NCBI GenBank assembly: GCA_963765815.1 | Contig: CAVXXT010000003.1 | Location: 620,001-684,000 of the forward strand | Origin: DATLNF01 sp963765815 | GTDB taxonomy: Bacteria; Actinomycetota; Actinomycetes; BP-191 | Length of the DNA: 64,000 nt | Direction of reading: 5' to 3' | In this document: positions 17,117 to 24,492 of the stretch, piece by piece | Layout: the number at the start of each line of letters is the position of its first letter | How positions within the stretch are numbered: the stretch's first letter is position 1 | Made by a program: the position numbers and the translations under genes | The notes under the pieces: generated by a model | Seen by the model: only the letters and a program-made list of their open reading frames with translations | Told to the model about the DNA's origin: nothing | The model's database searches: none

Positions 17117-17157
17117 TGGGGCAGGCAGGGCTCGAACCTGCGACCCAGGGATTATGA
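17117..17157 (-). repeat. tRNA(CAU) 3'-half fragment A (attachment-site scar)
   Basis: Read on the minus strand, the segment gives the anticodon loop CTCATAA, variable region, T-arm GCAGGTTCGAGCCCTGC and acceptor strand CTGCCCCA of a tRNA with anticodon CAU (elongator Met or Ile2). The D-arm half is absent upstream, so it is not a functional tRNA. Such 3' halves are duplicated when integrases use a tRNA as attB. Related fragments lie at 18343 and 31574 in the same orientation. Confidence 0.75.
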
Positions 17158-17328
17158 GGGCGCCGGATCGCGGGATTTCTGCTGCCGCGCAGTGCATCTG
17201 AGCAGGTCACGTGTCGTGTGACCATGCCGCCGATGATGGCACGTGCCGGGACGGGTCGCGAGGTGTGTGAGCAAAGTGTGAGCCCGATCCGGAGCACGAT
17301 CGCCCCCTGATGCCACAATCAGACTCTG

Positions 17329-17667
17329 ATGTCCGTACAGAAGGAAGTCGAGCACCAGCCGCCGAGCGCGCGCCGTCGGCCACATGCTGTCGTCCCGCTC
17401 ATCGAGCTGACCGGGCCGTTCGACGGCGTGATCACCCTCCCCGCGCACGTCGACTGGAGTGTCCAAAGTCAGCAGTACGACGTGTCTGACGTCCGACGGC
17501 GGCGGGTGGCTTACGAGCGCTTGTTACGAGAAGGCCTGCCGGACGATCTACGACAGCTCGTCAACCGGGACCGGCTCGCTGAGGACTTCGCACACCTGTA
17601 CCTACCCGACCACGTCCGCGAGGCCTGGGCTGTTCTCCTTCGCGGCGCCGGGCTTCCGGCCGCCTGA
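17329..17667 (+). CDS. Hypothetical protein, probable partner of the AbiEii-type toxin
   Basis: 112 residues with no membrane segment or recognised domain. Visible features are a Pro/Arg-rich N-terminus, a central LTGPFDGVITLPAHVDWS segment and a charged helical C-terminus (RRRRVAYERLLREGLPDDLRQLV). It ends 3 bases before the GTG of an AbiEii-family nucleotidyltransferase, the position an antitoxin normally occupies. It does not resemble the winged-helix AbiEi antitoxins, so a different neutralising partner or a noncanonical module is possible. Confidence 0.6.
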   Translation: MSVQKEVEHQPPSARRRPHAVVPLIELTGPFDGVITLPAHVDWSVQSQQYDVSDVRRRRVAYERLLREGLPDDLRQLVNRDRLAEDFAHLYLPDHVREAWAVLLRGAGLPAA

Positions 17668-17670
17668 CCG

Positions 17671-18300
17671 GTGCTCACCCCGCTACAAGAGCGCGTGGCA
17701 AGGTTGGTTGGCGCGCTGCCGGAGCCGGGCGAACTCGCCCTCGCCGGAGGGGCGGCCCTCATCGTCGCCGCGATCGTCGACCGGCAAACCCGGGATCTCG
17801 ACTACTTCACCCCTGACGCCAGCGCGATGCCCCATCTCCGGCGACAGCTCGAAGCCGCGCTCGTCGGGGATGGCCTGACGTTCAGCTTGCTCCGCGAGGC
17901 GGAGACCTTCCTTCGGTACGAGGTGTCCGACGGACACGAGCACGTCCGGCTCGACTTCGCGCAGGACGCACGCCTCCACGACGTCGTGACCACCCGTCTG
18001 GGCCCGGCCCTCGACCCGCGCGAGCTGGCCGCCGACAAGGTGCTCGCGCTGTGGGGACGGGCCGAGGCGCGGGACTTCGTCGACGTAGACGCGCTCGTGG
18101 CCAGGTTCGGCTGGGAAGCTCTACTTCGCTGGGCGGCGGAGAAAGATGCCGGCTTCGACGTCACCCACTTCGTGGAATCGACGGCGGCGTTTCACCGGTT
18201 GGACGATTCTGACTTCGATCTCACCGACGACAGCTACGCGGCGCTGCGCCACAGGGTCCTCTCGTGGCCCCCTGCCATCACCGACACGCCACGTACTTGA
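17671..18300 (+). CDS. AbiEii/AbiGii-family nucleotidyltransferase toxin
   Basis: 209 residues from GTG. The nucleotidyltransferase core is visible: LALAGGAALIVAAIVDRQTRDLDYF contains the GG..(A/S) loop and the paired Asp of the DLDYF metal site; LDFAQDARL and DPRELAADKVLALWGRAEARDFVDVDAL correspond to the later conserved motifs of the AbiEii/AbiGii toxin family. In type IV or related systems these enzymes modify tRNA or other targets. The gene follows the small hypothetical by 3 bases and lies between two tRNA-fragment scars, consistent with a mobile defence module. Confidence 0.82.
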   Translation: MLTPLQERVARLVGALPEPGELALAGGAALIVAAIVDRQTRDLDYFTPDASAMPHLRRQLEAALVGDGLTFSLLREAETFLRYEVSDGHEHVRLDFAQDARLHDVVTTRLGPALDPRELAADKVLALWGRAEARDFVDVDALVARFGWEALLRWAAEKDAGFDVTHFVESTAAFHRLDDSDFDLTDDSYAALRHRVLSWPPAITDTPRT

Positions 18301-18342
18301 GCTCCAACTCCGTCCGCCGACGTTGCCAGTGGGGCATCCAAG

Positions 18343-18510
18343 TGGAGCAGGCAGGGCTCGAACCTGCGGCCTAGGGATTATGAGTCCGCGATGACTCGTG
18401 TCGGCTGGTGCCGTTGAGTCCATTACCGCAGGTCACGTGCCGTGTAGTCGCATCTCCGTGCCGCCGCGTAGCGGCGTGACACGCCCAGTTTGCCAGCAAC
18501 TTGCCAGCCG
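18343..18510 (-). repeat. tRNA(CAU) 3'-half fragment B plus conserved attP-like arm
   Basis: 18343-18387 is, on the minus strand, the same tRNA 3' half as fragment A, here including part of the anticodon stem (GGACTCATAATCC). Similarity with the copy at 31574-31739 continues ~120 bases beyond the tRNA part. The shared stretch includes a GCCGCGTAGCGGCGT hairpin and the direct repeats TTTGCCAGC and TTGCCAGC. I estimate about 90 percent identity by eye, with one 2-base indel. Shared flanking DNA of this kind is expected of an element-derived attachment arm. Confidence 0.75.
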
Positions 18511-18700
18511 TGGAAGCCCTTCCTCCATCGCGCTGAAACCGGCCGCGCGCTGAGTGCTGGAGCGACTTCCGCTCGTCTGCCGTGGCACCTTTCACACCGC
18601 CGTAAGGTCGGTCTCCAGTTCAGGCGTTCGCATCGAGTTGGGGGCGTCGAGGACGGCGAACACGGCTGGCCACTCGCCTAGGTCCAGACGAATTCGACGG
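18511..18700. other. Intergenic remainder between att-like repeat B and nhaA
   Basis: No gene is supported here. Short open frames on both strands lack ribosome sites and recognisable motifs. It may be decayed element DNA. Confidence 0.5.
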
Positions 18701-20098
18701 CTACGCCGGCGACGTAGACGCGTCGCTCTTGGGGGCCGGGGAGCCTCGTGCCGCGCCGCGGGTCGCCAAGGTGAGCACTAGTGCACCCAAGCCCGCCGCG
18801 ACGGCGGATGCGGCGAGGACGGAAAGCTTCGCGGCGTCGATGAGGCGTTGGTCGTCGAATGCGAGGTCGGTGACGAACAACGACACCGTGAAGCCGATGC
18901 CCCCGAGCGCAGCGACTCCGCCGACAGATGCCCAGTTCGCGCTGGCTGGCAGTCGCGACCCGCCGAAGCGCACCGCGATCGCGGTGGCGCCCAGGATGCC
19001 GACCACCTTGCCGAGGACGAGGCCCGCGGCGACGCCCAGTGCGACGGTCTTCGTGCCAGGTCCGGTCAGGGCGTCAGGGTCGATGCGGACGCCCGCGTTG
19101 GCCAGGGCGAAGATCGGCACAATGAGGAAGCTGCTGAGCGGATGCAGCAGATGTCCCACACGCTCGGCGGGCGACACGGTCTCGGCCGCGATGCTGGTCA
19201 GGAGACGGATCTCCTCGGCCGATGGCTCGTCCGACATGTCCAGCGTCCATTCGCTTGCAACGTCAACGGGCGCGAGTGGTTGCGCGGGAGCGAGAAGGCC
19301 GAAGGCAACTCCGGCCAACGTCGCGTGCACGCCGGACTCGAGAAGCGCAAGCCAGGTGCCCGCGCCGAGCGCGACGTAGATGGGCATCCACCGGACGCGG
19401 CTCCTCTTGGCGAGAATCGTGGCAGCGATGCAGGCGAGCGCAACCACGAACGGCACGACCCCGAAGTCGTCGGTGTAGAACACGGCGATCACCGCGATCG
19501 CGCCGATGTCGTCGACGACGGCAAGGCTGAGCAGGAACACCTTCAGCCCGGGCGCGATGCGTGATCCGAACAGCGCGAGGACGCCGAGTGCGAAGGCGAT
19601 GTCCGTGGCCATCGGTATGCCCCAGCCGGATGCTCCGTCCCGGCCTGCGGTGATCAGGAGGTAAACACTCGCCGGGACGACCATCCCGCCCAGCGCCGCG
19701 ACCGCGGGGAGCGCCGCTGCGCGGCGGTCGCTGAGCTCCCCGGTGACGAGCTCACGCTTGATCTCGAGGCCCACCACCAGGAAGAAGATGGTCATCAACC
19801 CGTCGTTGATGAAGTGGTGAAGATCCCCGGAGAATCCGACGGCTCCGATGCGCAGCTCGACGTGGGTGTGCCACAACGACACGTAGGTGTCCTGCCAGGG
19901 CGAGTTGGCCCAGATCAGCGCAACGACGGCCGCGACGACGAGCACGATGCCACCGGAGGCTTCCGTATCGACGAACCGTCGCACTACCGGCGGCAGCGTT
20001 CGACGGGCGAGAGCACGCTCCTTATCGCCGACGTGGACGACTCCCCTGCCGCCGCTCAGATCGTCCTCCTCTGTGACGCGGAAACCACCGTGGTCCAC
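18701..20098 (-). CDS. nhaA: NhaA-family Na+/H+ antiporter
   Basis: 465 residues, slightly longer than E. coli NhaA, with about 11-12 hydrophobic helices. Diagnostic segments are FVDTEASGGIVLVVAAVVALIWANSPW at the N-terminus, FFLVVGLEIKRELVTGEL, and LSLAVVDDIGAIAVIAVFYTDD, which carries the paired Asp residues that bind Na+/H+. It exports Na+ for protons at alkaline pH. The start is GTG, 6 bases after the stop of the GerMN lipoprotein gene, so it appears to be the fourth gene of the response-regulator/kinase/lipoprotein operon. That would put salt or pH homeostasis under control of that system. The last ~20 residues are polar and low-complexity. Confidence 0.92.
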   Translation of the reverse strand: MDHGGFRVTEEDDLSGGRGVVHVGDKERALARRTLPPVVRRFVDTEASGGIVLVVAAVVALIWANSPWQDTYVSLWHTHVELRIGAVGFSGDLHHFINDGLMTIFFLVVGLEIKRELVTGELSDRRAAALPAVAALGGMVVPASVYLLITAGRDGASGWGIPMATDIAFALGVLALFGSRIAPGLKVFLLSLAVVDDIGAIAVIAVFYTDDFGVVPFVVALACIAATILAKRSRVRWMPIYVALGAGTWLALLESGVHATLAGVAFGLLAPAQPLAPVDVASEWTLDMSDEPSAEEIRLLTSIAAETVSPAERVGHLLHPLSSFLIVPIFALANAGVRIDPDALTGPGTKTVALGVAAGLVLGKVVGILGATAIAVRFGGSRLPASANWASVGGVAALGGIGFTVSLFVTDLAFDDQRLIDAAKLSVLAASAVAAGLGALVLTLATRGAARGSPAPKSDASTSPA

Positions 20099-20104
20099 AT
20101 CATG

Positions 20105-20671
20105 TCAACGCTGCACGGTCGCGTCGTAGTCGTCTCGTCGCAACGGCGTGGACGTCAGCGAGCCGTCTTCGCGTGGCAACTGGACGGTCTCCCCTGCTAC
20201 GAGGAGGCGCACTGAGGTGACGTCTGGAATCTCGGTGAGCGAGAACACGATCTGTGCGATGGCCAGGATCTGCTGCTCGCTGCCGACCGAGGTGAACTCG
20301 TTCGTGAGGTCGAGCGTGATCGAGCCACCTTCGGTCGATACCGCGCGAACCTCTGTGACAGGTGGGATGGCCGTCCGCAGCCCACGGCTCGCCTCATCGC
20401 CGACGGGCCCGAGGATGAGCGCTTCCACCACCTGAGCAGGTGAGGGCGCCTGGACCGTGCGGCGTGTCGTCACGGCGACACGTGAGCCACGCACAAGGTA
20501 GAGGCGCATCGAGCGCGTGCCTTGGACGTCGGGGCTGGGACTGTCGTCCTGCTTGAGCAGATCGAAGGGAACCTCAGCCGTGGGAAGCGACCTCGGCGCC
20601 GCGTCTCGGGGAACCCCACAGCCGATCATCGCGAGGGTCGAGCACAGTGCTGCGATCATGCCGCTACGCAT
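20105..20671 (-). CDS. GerMN-domain lipoprotein (LpqB-like short form)
   Basis: 188 residues starting at ATG 20671, chosen because it begins a lipoprotein signal (MRSGMIAALCSTLAMIGCG, lipobox Cys at about residue 18) and overlaps the kinase stop by 8 bases. The rest is one GerMN domain: MRLYLVRGSRVAVTTRRTVQ, VVEALILGP and ITLDLTNEFTSVGSEQQILAIAQIVFSL. In actinobacteria MtrAB is accompanied by the larger GerMN lipoprotein LpqB, which modulates the MtrB kinase. This short version probably senses at the outer membrane face for the adjacent kinase. Confidence 0.8.
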   Translation of the reverse strand: MRSGMIAALCSTLAMIGCGVPRDAAPRSLPTAEVPFDLLKQDDSPSPDVQGTRSMRLYLVRGSRVAVTTRRTVQAPSPAQVVEALILGPVGDEASRGLRTAIPPVTEVRAVSTEGGSITLDLTNEFTSVGSEQQILAIAQIVFSLTEIPDVTSVRLLVAGETVQLPREDGSLTSTPLRRDDYDATVQR

Positions 20672-22040
20672 CGTGCACCGCCGGCAGCTCCACGATCGCC
20701 CTCGCTCCGCCGCCGGGACGTCCCTCGATCCACACACGCCCTAAGTGAACACGGACATGCTCGTGGACGAGTGCGAGGCCGAGCCCGACCCCCCCGACGT
20801 CGCCGCGGCGCCCACTGGCCTCACCTCGGTGGAACCGTGCGAAAACCGCTTCCCGCTGGTCAGGCGCGACGCCTGGCCCGATGTCGTCGACCTCGATCCG
20901 GACGAGGTCGCCGACGCCCCTCACGCCGACTCGGACGACGCCCCCGCCGTGTGCATCGGCGTTGTCCAGGAGGTTCACGATGACTCGCTCGAGCCGACGC
21001 TTGTCGACCCGGGCGAGGGTGCTTCCCCCGTCGGCGTCGAGAGTCACCGGCGAGTCACGGACGGCGAGCACCCGCGCGACGAGTTCGAGAACGTCCACCT
21101 GGTCGAGGACGAGGTCGGGAGCCCCGGTCTCAGCCCGGGAGATCTCCAGGAGGTCCTCGACGAGCCGCGTGAACCTCGCCAGGTCGGTGGACAGCAGGTC
21201 CAGTGCCGTCTGACCTCTCGCCGACAGCTCGTGACGTCGCCGCTCCAGGACGCGAACCGCCGACATCAGGGTTGTGAGCGGCGACCTGAGCTCGTGGCTC
21301 ACGTCGGATGCAAAGCGGGCGTCGCGCTCGATGCGCTGTTGGAGAGCGTCGACCATCGAGTTGAACGAGTGCGCGAGGGTCGCGAGCTCGCCGTGAACAT
21401 CGGATCGGAGGCGCCGAGTGAGGTCACCCTGGGAGATCGCGGCAGCCGTTGCCGCCACCTCGGTGAGCGGGTGTAGGACTCGACCGCTCGCCCACCGGCC
21501 GGCCAACGCGCCAACAGCCGTCGTGGCCGTCGCCGCCACGAGCAGGGCGGTGCCCACGACGCGCAGCGTCCGGTTCAGCTCGTTGATCGCGAACAGCTCG
21601 AAGTAGAAGCCGTTGACAGCGGGCAACGGCACGCCCACGGCCAGCCGCGGCGCTCCGGAGTCGGTTCGATAGAACTGCCGTGCGGGCGCACCTTTCTCGA
21701 TGACAGCGGCTTGGAACGCCGGGGGAAGTGTGTCGGGCCCTGAAGCGACTGATGTGCCGTACCACTCCCCGTCGTGCAAGACCAACGACTGCGAGCCTGC
21801 GGGCGTCTCGAGCGAGCCGAGGAGGCTGGGCACGTCGGACTCCGTCGCCTGCAGGCCAGACCGGACCAATCGTGCATTGACATACGTCTGGCGTACGGCG
21901 AGTGACTCTCGCTGACGAACCAGGTACCGGCGAGTGACGCCGTAGGTCAGCACGGCGAGCACCGCGGAAGTGAGCAACGCGCCAAGGGCGAACGCCGCGG
22001 TCACTCGCGCGCGCAGGCTCCGGTGCGGGGCCAGACTCAT
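20664..22040 (-). CDS. MtrB-like sensor histidine kinase
   Basis: 458 residues from ATG 22040 (TGATG overlap with the regulator stop). Domain order: a membrane helix near residues 15-33, an extracytoplasmic sensor of ~130 residues, a second helix near 170-190, HAMP, HisKA with the phospho-accepting His in FASDVSHELRSPLTTLM, and HATPase_c with N-box NLLDNADAHGG and G-boxes (DIGPGVAPDQ, GVGLGLALV). It phosphorylates the adjacent response regulator. The kinase/regulator/GerMN arrangement mirrors mtrA-mtrB-lpqB. Confidence 0.9.
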   Translation of the reverse strand: MSLAPHRSLRARVTAAFALGALLTSAVLAVLTYGVTRRYLVRQRESLAVRQTYVNARLVRSGLQATESDVPSLLGSLETPAGSQSLVLHDGEWYGTSVASGPDTLPPAFQAAVIEKGAPARQFYRTDSGAPRLAVGVPLPAVNGFYFELFAINELNRTLRVVGTALLVAATATTAVGALAGRWASGRVLHPLTEVAATAAAISQGDLTRRLRSDVHGELATLAHSFNSMVDALQQRIERDARFASDVSHELRSPLTTLMSAVRVLERRRHELSARGQTALDLLSTDLARFTRLVEDLLEISRAETGAPDLVLDQVDVLELVARVLAVRDSPVTLDADGGSTLARVDKRRLERVIVNLLDNADAHGGGVVRVGVRGVGDLVRIEVDDIGPGVAPDQREAVFARFHRGEASGRRGDVGGVGLGLALVHEHVRVHLGRVWIEGRPGGGARAIVELPAVHDA

Positions 22041-22720
22041 CAAGGCGCGACGATCTTGTATCCCATGCCCCGGATCGTCAGCAGTACCTGCGGGGACGCA
22101 GAGTCGAGCTCGATCTTCGTGCGGAGGCGCCGCACGTGGACATCGACGAGCCGTGCGTCACCGAAGTACCCGTATCCCCACACTCGCTCGAGCAGCTGCT
22201 CGCGGCTGAGCACCTGACCGCGGTGCTCTGCCAGGACATTCAGCAGTTGGAACTCCGTACGGGTCAGGTGGACCTCCTCGCCGCGGACCCGCACGGTCGC
22301 CTCCGCGGCGTTGATCTCCACATCCCCTAGCGAAATGGACGCCGAGGCCGGACCTTCACGCTGGCCTCTCCTGAGGAGCGCGCGGATGCGGGCGGCCAGC
22401 TCCTTGGGCTCGAACGGCTTGGTGACGTAGTCGTCGGCGCCGGCTTCAAGCCCGGCGACCACGTCATGGGTGTCGGCTCGCGCTGTGACCATGATCAGCC
22501 CCACCGCGCTCACCCGGCGGATCTGCCGGCAGACCTCAAAGCCGCTCATCCCCGGCAGCATGAGGTCGACGAGCACCACATCGGGCTCCGCCTGGGTCAT
22601 CGCGATGAGCGCGTCCTCGCCGCTCGGAGCCTCGACGACGTCCCATCCTTCGTCCTCGAGCCCGAGCCGGACGGACCCGCGAATTCGCGCGTCGTCCTCG
22701 ACAAGAAGCACTCTGGTCAT
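22040..22720 (-). CDS. OmpR-family response regulator (MtrA-like)
   Basis: 226 residues. The receiver domain has the acidic pair EDD, the phospho-acceptor Asp in DVVLVDLMLPGMSGFEV and the Lys in DDYVTKPF. The C-terminal winged helix has VHLTRTEFQLLNVLAEHRGQVLSREQLLERVWGYGYFGDARLVDVHVRRLRTKI. ATG 22720 (MTRVLLVEDD) is chosen as the family start; ATG 22729 adds three residues. It likely regulates its own operon including nhaA. No GTnAC-type tandem boxes could be assigned with confidence in the 33 bases before it. Confidence 0.9.
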   Translation of the reverse strand: MTRVLLVEDDARIRGSVRLGLEDEGWDVVEAPSGEDALIAMTQAEPDVVLVDLMLPGMSGFEVCRQIRRVSAVGLIMVTARADTHDVVAGLEAGADDYVTKPFEPKELAARIRALLRRGQREGPASASISLGDVEINAAEATVRVRGEEVHLTRTEFQLLNVLAEHRGQVLSREQLLERVWGYGYFGDARLVDVHVRRLRTKIELDSASPQVLLTIRGMGYKIVAP

Positions 22721-22753
22721 CTCCAGCATCTTGCCCGACTTCGGAGGAAGCCG

Positions 22754-23053
22754 TCAGACCGCTGCCCCGCAGCTCGCGACGAGCAGGTCGCGACCTGTAC
22801 CCCCGTAGGTGCGGATTGATACGCCGTCCGCGATCCGGTTGGAGAGCTTGCGACACGCTCCGATGGCCCACGCGCCCTCTGTGGTGAATCCCGAGACAGC
22901 ATCGAGATCCAGCTCGAGCCGATCGACTGTGTGCATCGCGGCAGCCGCGGCACGCAGGAGGACTCGCGCGGCATCAGCGTCGAGCACCCCGCTGACACCA
23001 AGGCGCAGCACCCGAGGGCGGGGGAAGGACAGGTCGAGCTGGAAGTCAGCCAT
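22754..23053 (-). CDS. STAS-domain protein (anti-sigma-factor antagonist-like)
   Basis: 99 residues forming a single STAS-like fold: FPRPRVLRLGVSGVLDADAARVLL, VDRLELDLDAVSGFTTEGAWAIGACRKL and GVSIRTYGG. The position normally occupied by the phosphorylatable Ser/Thr lies in VSGFTTEG. Anti-sigma antagonists switch an anti-sigma kinase in stress and biofilm pathways. It is divergent from a second STAS gene across a 152-base region with a perfect palindrome. No RsbW-like kinase is encoded nearby. Confidence 0.6.
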   Translation of the reverse strand: MADFQLDLSFPRPRVLRLGVSGVLDADAARVLLRAAAAAMHTVDRLELDLDAVSGFTTEGAWAIGACRKLSNRIADGVSIRTYGGTGRDLLVASCGAAV

Positions 23054-23108
23054 GTGAGCAGCATGCGCGCGCCGTGCTGCAACCGCGTTGCACGCACATG
23101 ACGGTCTC

Positions 23109-23138
23109 GTGACGAGATTTCGTCACACAACCGCAAAG
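23109..23138. promoter_or_regulatory. Palindrome and 17-bp shared motif between divergent STAS genes
   Basis: GTGACGA-GATT-TCGTCAC (23109-23126) is a perfect 7-bp inverted repeat. Overlapping its right arm is GTCACACAACCGCAAAG (23122-23138), whose exact reverse complement occurs at 26368-26384. The location between divergent genes suggests a regulator or alternative sigma-factor site. Confidence 0.5.
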
Positions 23139-23205
23139 GGCTGGAGGGCTCGTCGTCACACCCGCGCGTGACTCTGGGAGGAGAGGATCTCTACGAGGAG
23201 GCGCT

Positions 23206-23550
23206 GTGACTGTTCTCGACCTGCGAACCACGTCCAAGCAGGTGAGCGTTGTTGTTGTCGAGGAAGGCGCCGCGGTGGTGTACCTGCGTGGGGAGATCGA
23301 TGTCTGCAGGGCCGCCGAGTTGCGGGAGCATCTGGCCCAAGCGGACGCATCGGGGGCGCAGACCGTCGTCGTGGACCTGAGCGAAGCCTCGTTCGGCGAT
23401 TCATACGGAGTAGTTCTGCTGCTTCGCGCCTCGGCCCGTGCTCTGAGCCGAGGAGCTGCCTTCACCGTTCGCTCGCCGAGTCAGCAGGCGAGACGGACGC
23501 TTTACGCGACGGGCCTGATACGACGCTTCACCGTCGATGGGTGTCCGTGA
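23206..23550 (+). CDS. STAS-domain anti-sigma-factor antagonist
   Basis: 114 residues from GTG, with GAGGAGG 4-5 bases upstream. The STAS fold is clear: VVVVEEGAAVVYLRGEIDVCRAAELREHL, TVVVDLSEASFGDSYGVVLLLRAS and AAFTVRSPSQQARRTLYATGL. The SFGDS segment holds the likely phosphorylated Ser, as in SpoIIAA/RsbV. It probably works in a partner-switching pathway. Its stop overlaps the next gene (GTGA), so it is the first gene of a four-gene run that includes two small membrane proteins. Confidence 0.75.
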   Translation: MTVLDLRTTSKQVSVVVVEEGAAVVYLRGEIDVCRAAELREHLAQADASGAQTVVVDLSEASFGDSYGVVLLLRASARALSRGAAFTVRSPSQQARRTLYATGLIRRFTVDGCP

Positions 23551-23933
23551 GCGACCAGGTTCGCCCGCTTCCACCGAGAGTCGTCGAGTTCGTCGCGCGG
23601 AACATCACATCGCTGCTTCAGCTCGAAGCACTGTTGCTGGTGTTCGAAGGTGGCCGGCGCACCAGAACAGCTTCGCAGCTCGCGGCGGAGATGTACGTGC
23701 CGGCGAGCGCGTTGACCGGATGGCTGGACGGGTTCGTCTCCACAGGGTTCTGCGAGCGCGTCGGCGACGAGTACTGCCTGCCGGACAGCCAGGACGTATA
23801 CGAACTCCTGGCTGAGGTCGCCGACTGCTATGTCCGTCGCCGGATCTCCGTGAGCCGGCTGGTCTTCGGTGCCACTGCACGGGACGCCCGCGCCGCGTTC
23901 TCCGACGCCTTCCGCATCCAGAAGGACCACTGA
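23547..23933 (+). CDS. Probable winged-helix regulatory protein
   Basis: About 128 residues. RVVEFVARNITSLLQLEALLLVFEGGRRTRTASQLAAEMYVPASALTGWLDGFVSTGFCERVGDEYCL reads as a winged helix in which a recognition helix is followed by a beta wing, similar to MarR-like folds. The C-terminal ~45 residues are helical. It has no membrane segment. It is coupled by 1-4 base overlaps to an upstream STAS gene and a downstream small membrane protein, suggesting joint expression. Function is not known. Confidence 0.55.
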   Translation: MSDQVRPLPPRVVEFVARNITSLLQLEALLLVFEGGRRTRTASQLAAEMYVPASALTGWLDGFVSTGFCERVGDEYCLPDSQDVYELLAEVADCYVRRRISVSRLVFGATARDARAAFSDAFRIQKDH

Positions 23934-24190
23934 TGGCTACGGCTGTGTACTTCCTCTGCGCAGCGACCAGCGTGGCGTGCGCGGCGCTGCTGCTGCGGTC
24001 ATGGCGAGCTGCGCGCATCCCCTTGCTGATGTGGAGCGCACTCGGCTTCACGGGCCTCGCAGTCAACAACGTGCTGCTGTTCGTCGATCGGATCGTCGTC
24101 CCCGCACGAGATCTCACGCTCGCACGAGATGTGTCCGGACTCGCGGCACTCGCGGTGCTCACGTTCGGGCTCATCTGGGAGTCCAAGTGA
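23933..24190 (+). CDS. DUF5985-type small membrane protein
   Basis: 85 residues with three predicted helices (AVYFLCAATSVACAALLL, LLMWSALGFTGLAVNNVLLFV and SGLAALAVLTFGLIW). Spacing, length and an Arg-rich cytosolic loop (RSWRAARIP) fit the DUF5985 family. The following gene encodes a second protein of the same type, overlapping by 4 bases, so they probably form a heteromeric membrane complex. Role unknown. Confidence 0.6.
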   Translation: MATAVYFLCAATSVACAALLLRSWRAARIPLLMWSALGFTGLAVNNVLLFVDRIVVPARDLTLARDVSGLAALAVLTFGLIWESK

Positions 24191-24450
24191 GCGAGTTCCT
24201 CCAGGGCGCTACCGCGGCGTGCGGCTTCGTGATCTGCGTCTTCTTCATCCGCTACTGGCGTGACACCGGCGACCGGCTCTTCGCCGTGTTCGCCACCGCA
24301 TTCGCGATGCTCGGTGCGAGCCGCATCGTCCTAGCGACACTCGACCAGGACTCCGAGGCCCGCACCTGGGTCTACGCGCTTCGTGCTGCCGGTTTCCTGG
24401 CGATCGCCGCAGCGATCGTCGACAAGAACGTCTCGGACCCGTCGCAATGA
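24187..24450 (+). CDS. Second DUF5985-type small membrane protein
   Basis: 87 residues starting at the GTG that overlaps the previous stop. Three helices are visible (GATAACGFVICVFFIRYW, LFAVFATAFAMLGASRIVLA and VYALRAAGFLAIAAAIV). RYWRDTGDRLF in the first loop resembles the Arg-rich loop of the preceding protein and is characteristic of the family. It ends the short STAS-linked operon 42 bases before the GH15 gene. Confidence 0.6.
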   Translation: MSEFLQGATAACGFVICVFFIRYWRDTGDRLFAVFATAFAMLGASRIVLATLDQDSEARTWVYALRAAGFLAIAAAIVDKNVSDPSQ

Positions 24451-24492
24451 TCGGATGCCGGCCGGAGCCGGACGGGTAATCTGCTGGTCCAG

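Noticed and set aside
17117..17157. A functional tRNA gene
   Set aside because: The acceptor 5' strand and D-arm are missing in each of the three copies, so none can fold as a complete tRNA.
17031..17318. Short minus-strand ORFs reading LIIPxSQVRALPAP at all three tRNA fragments
   Set aside because: The shared peptide is simply translation of the tRNA 3' half; it has no ribosome site or conserved continuation.
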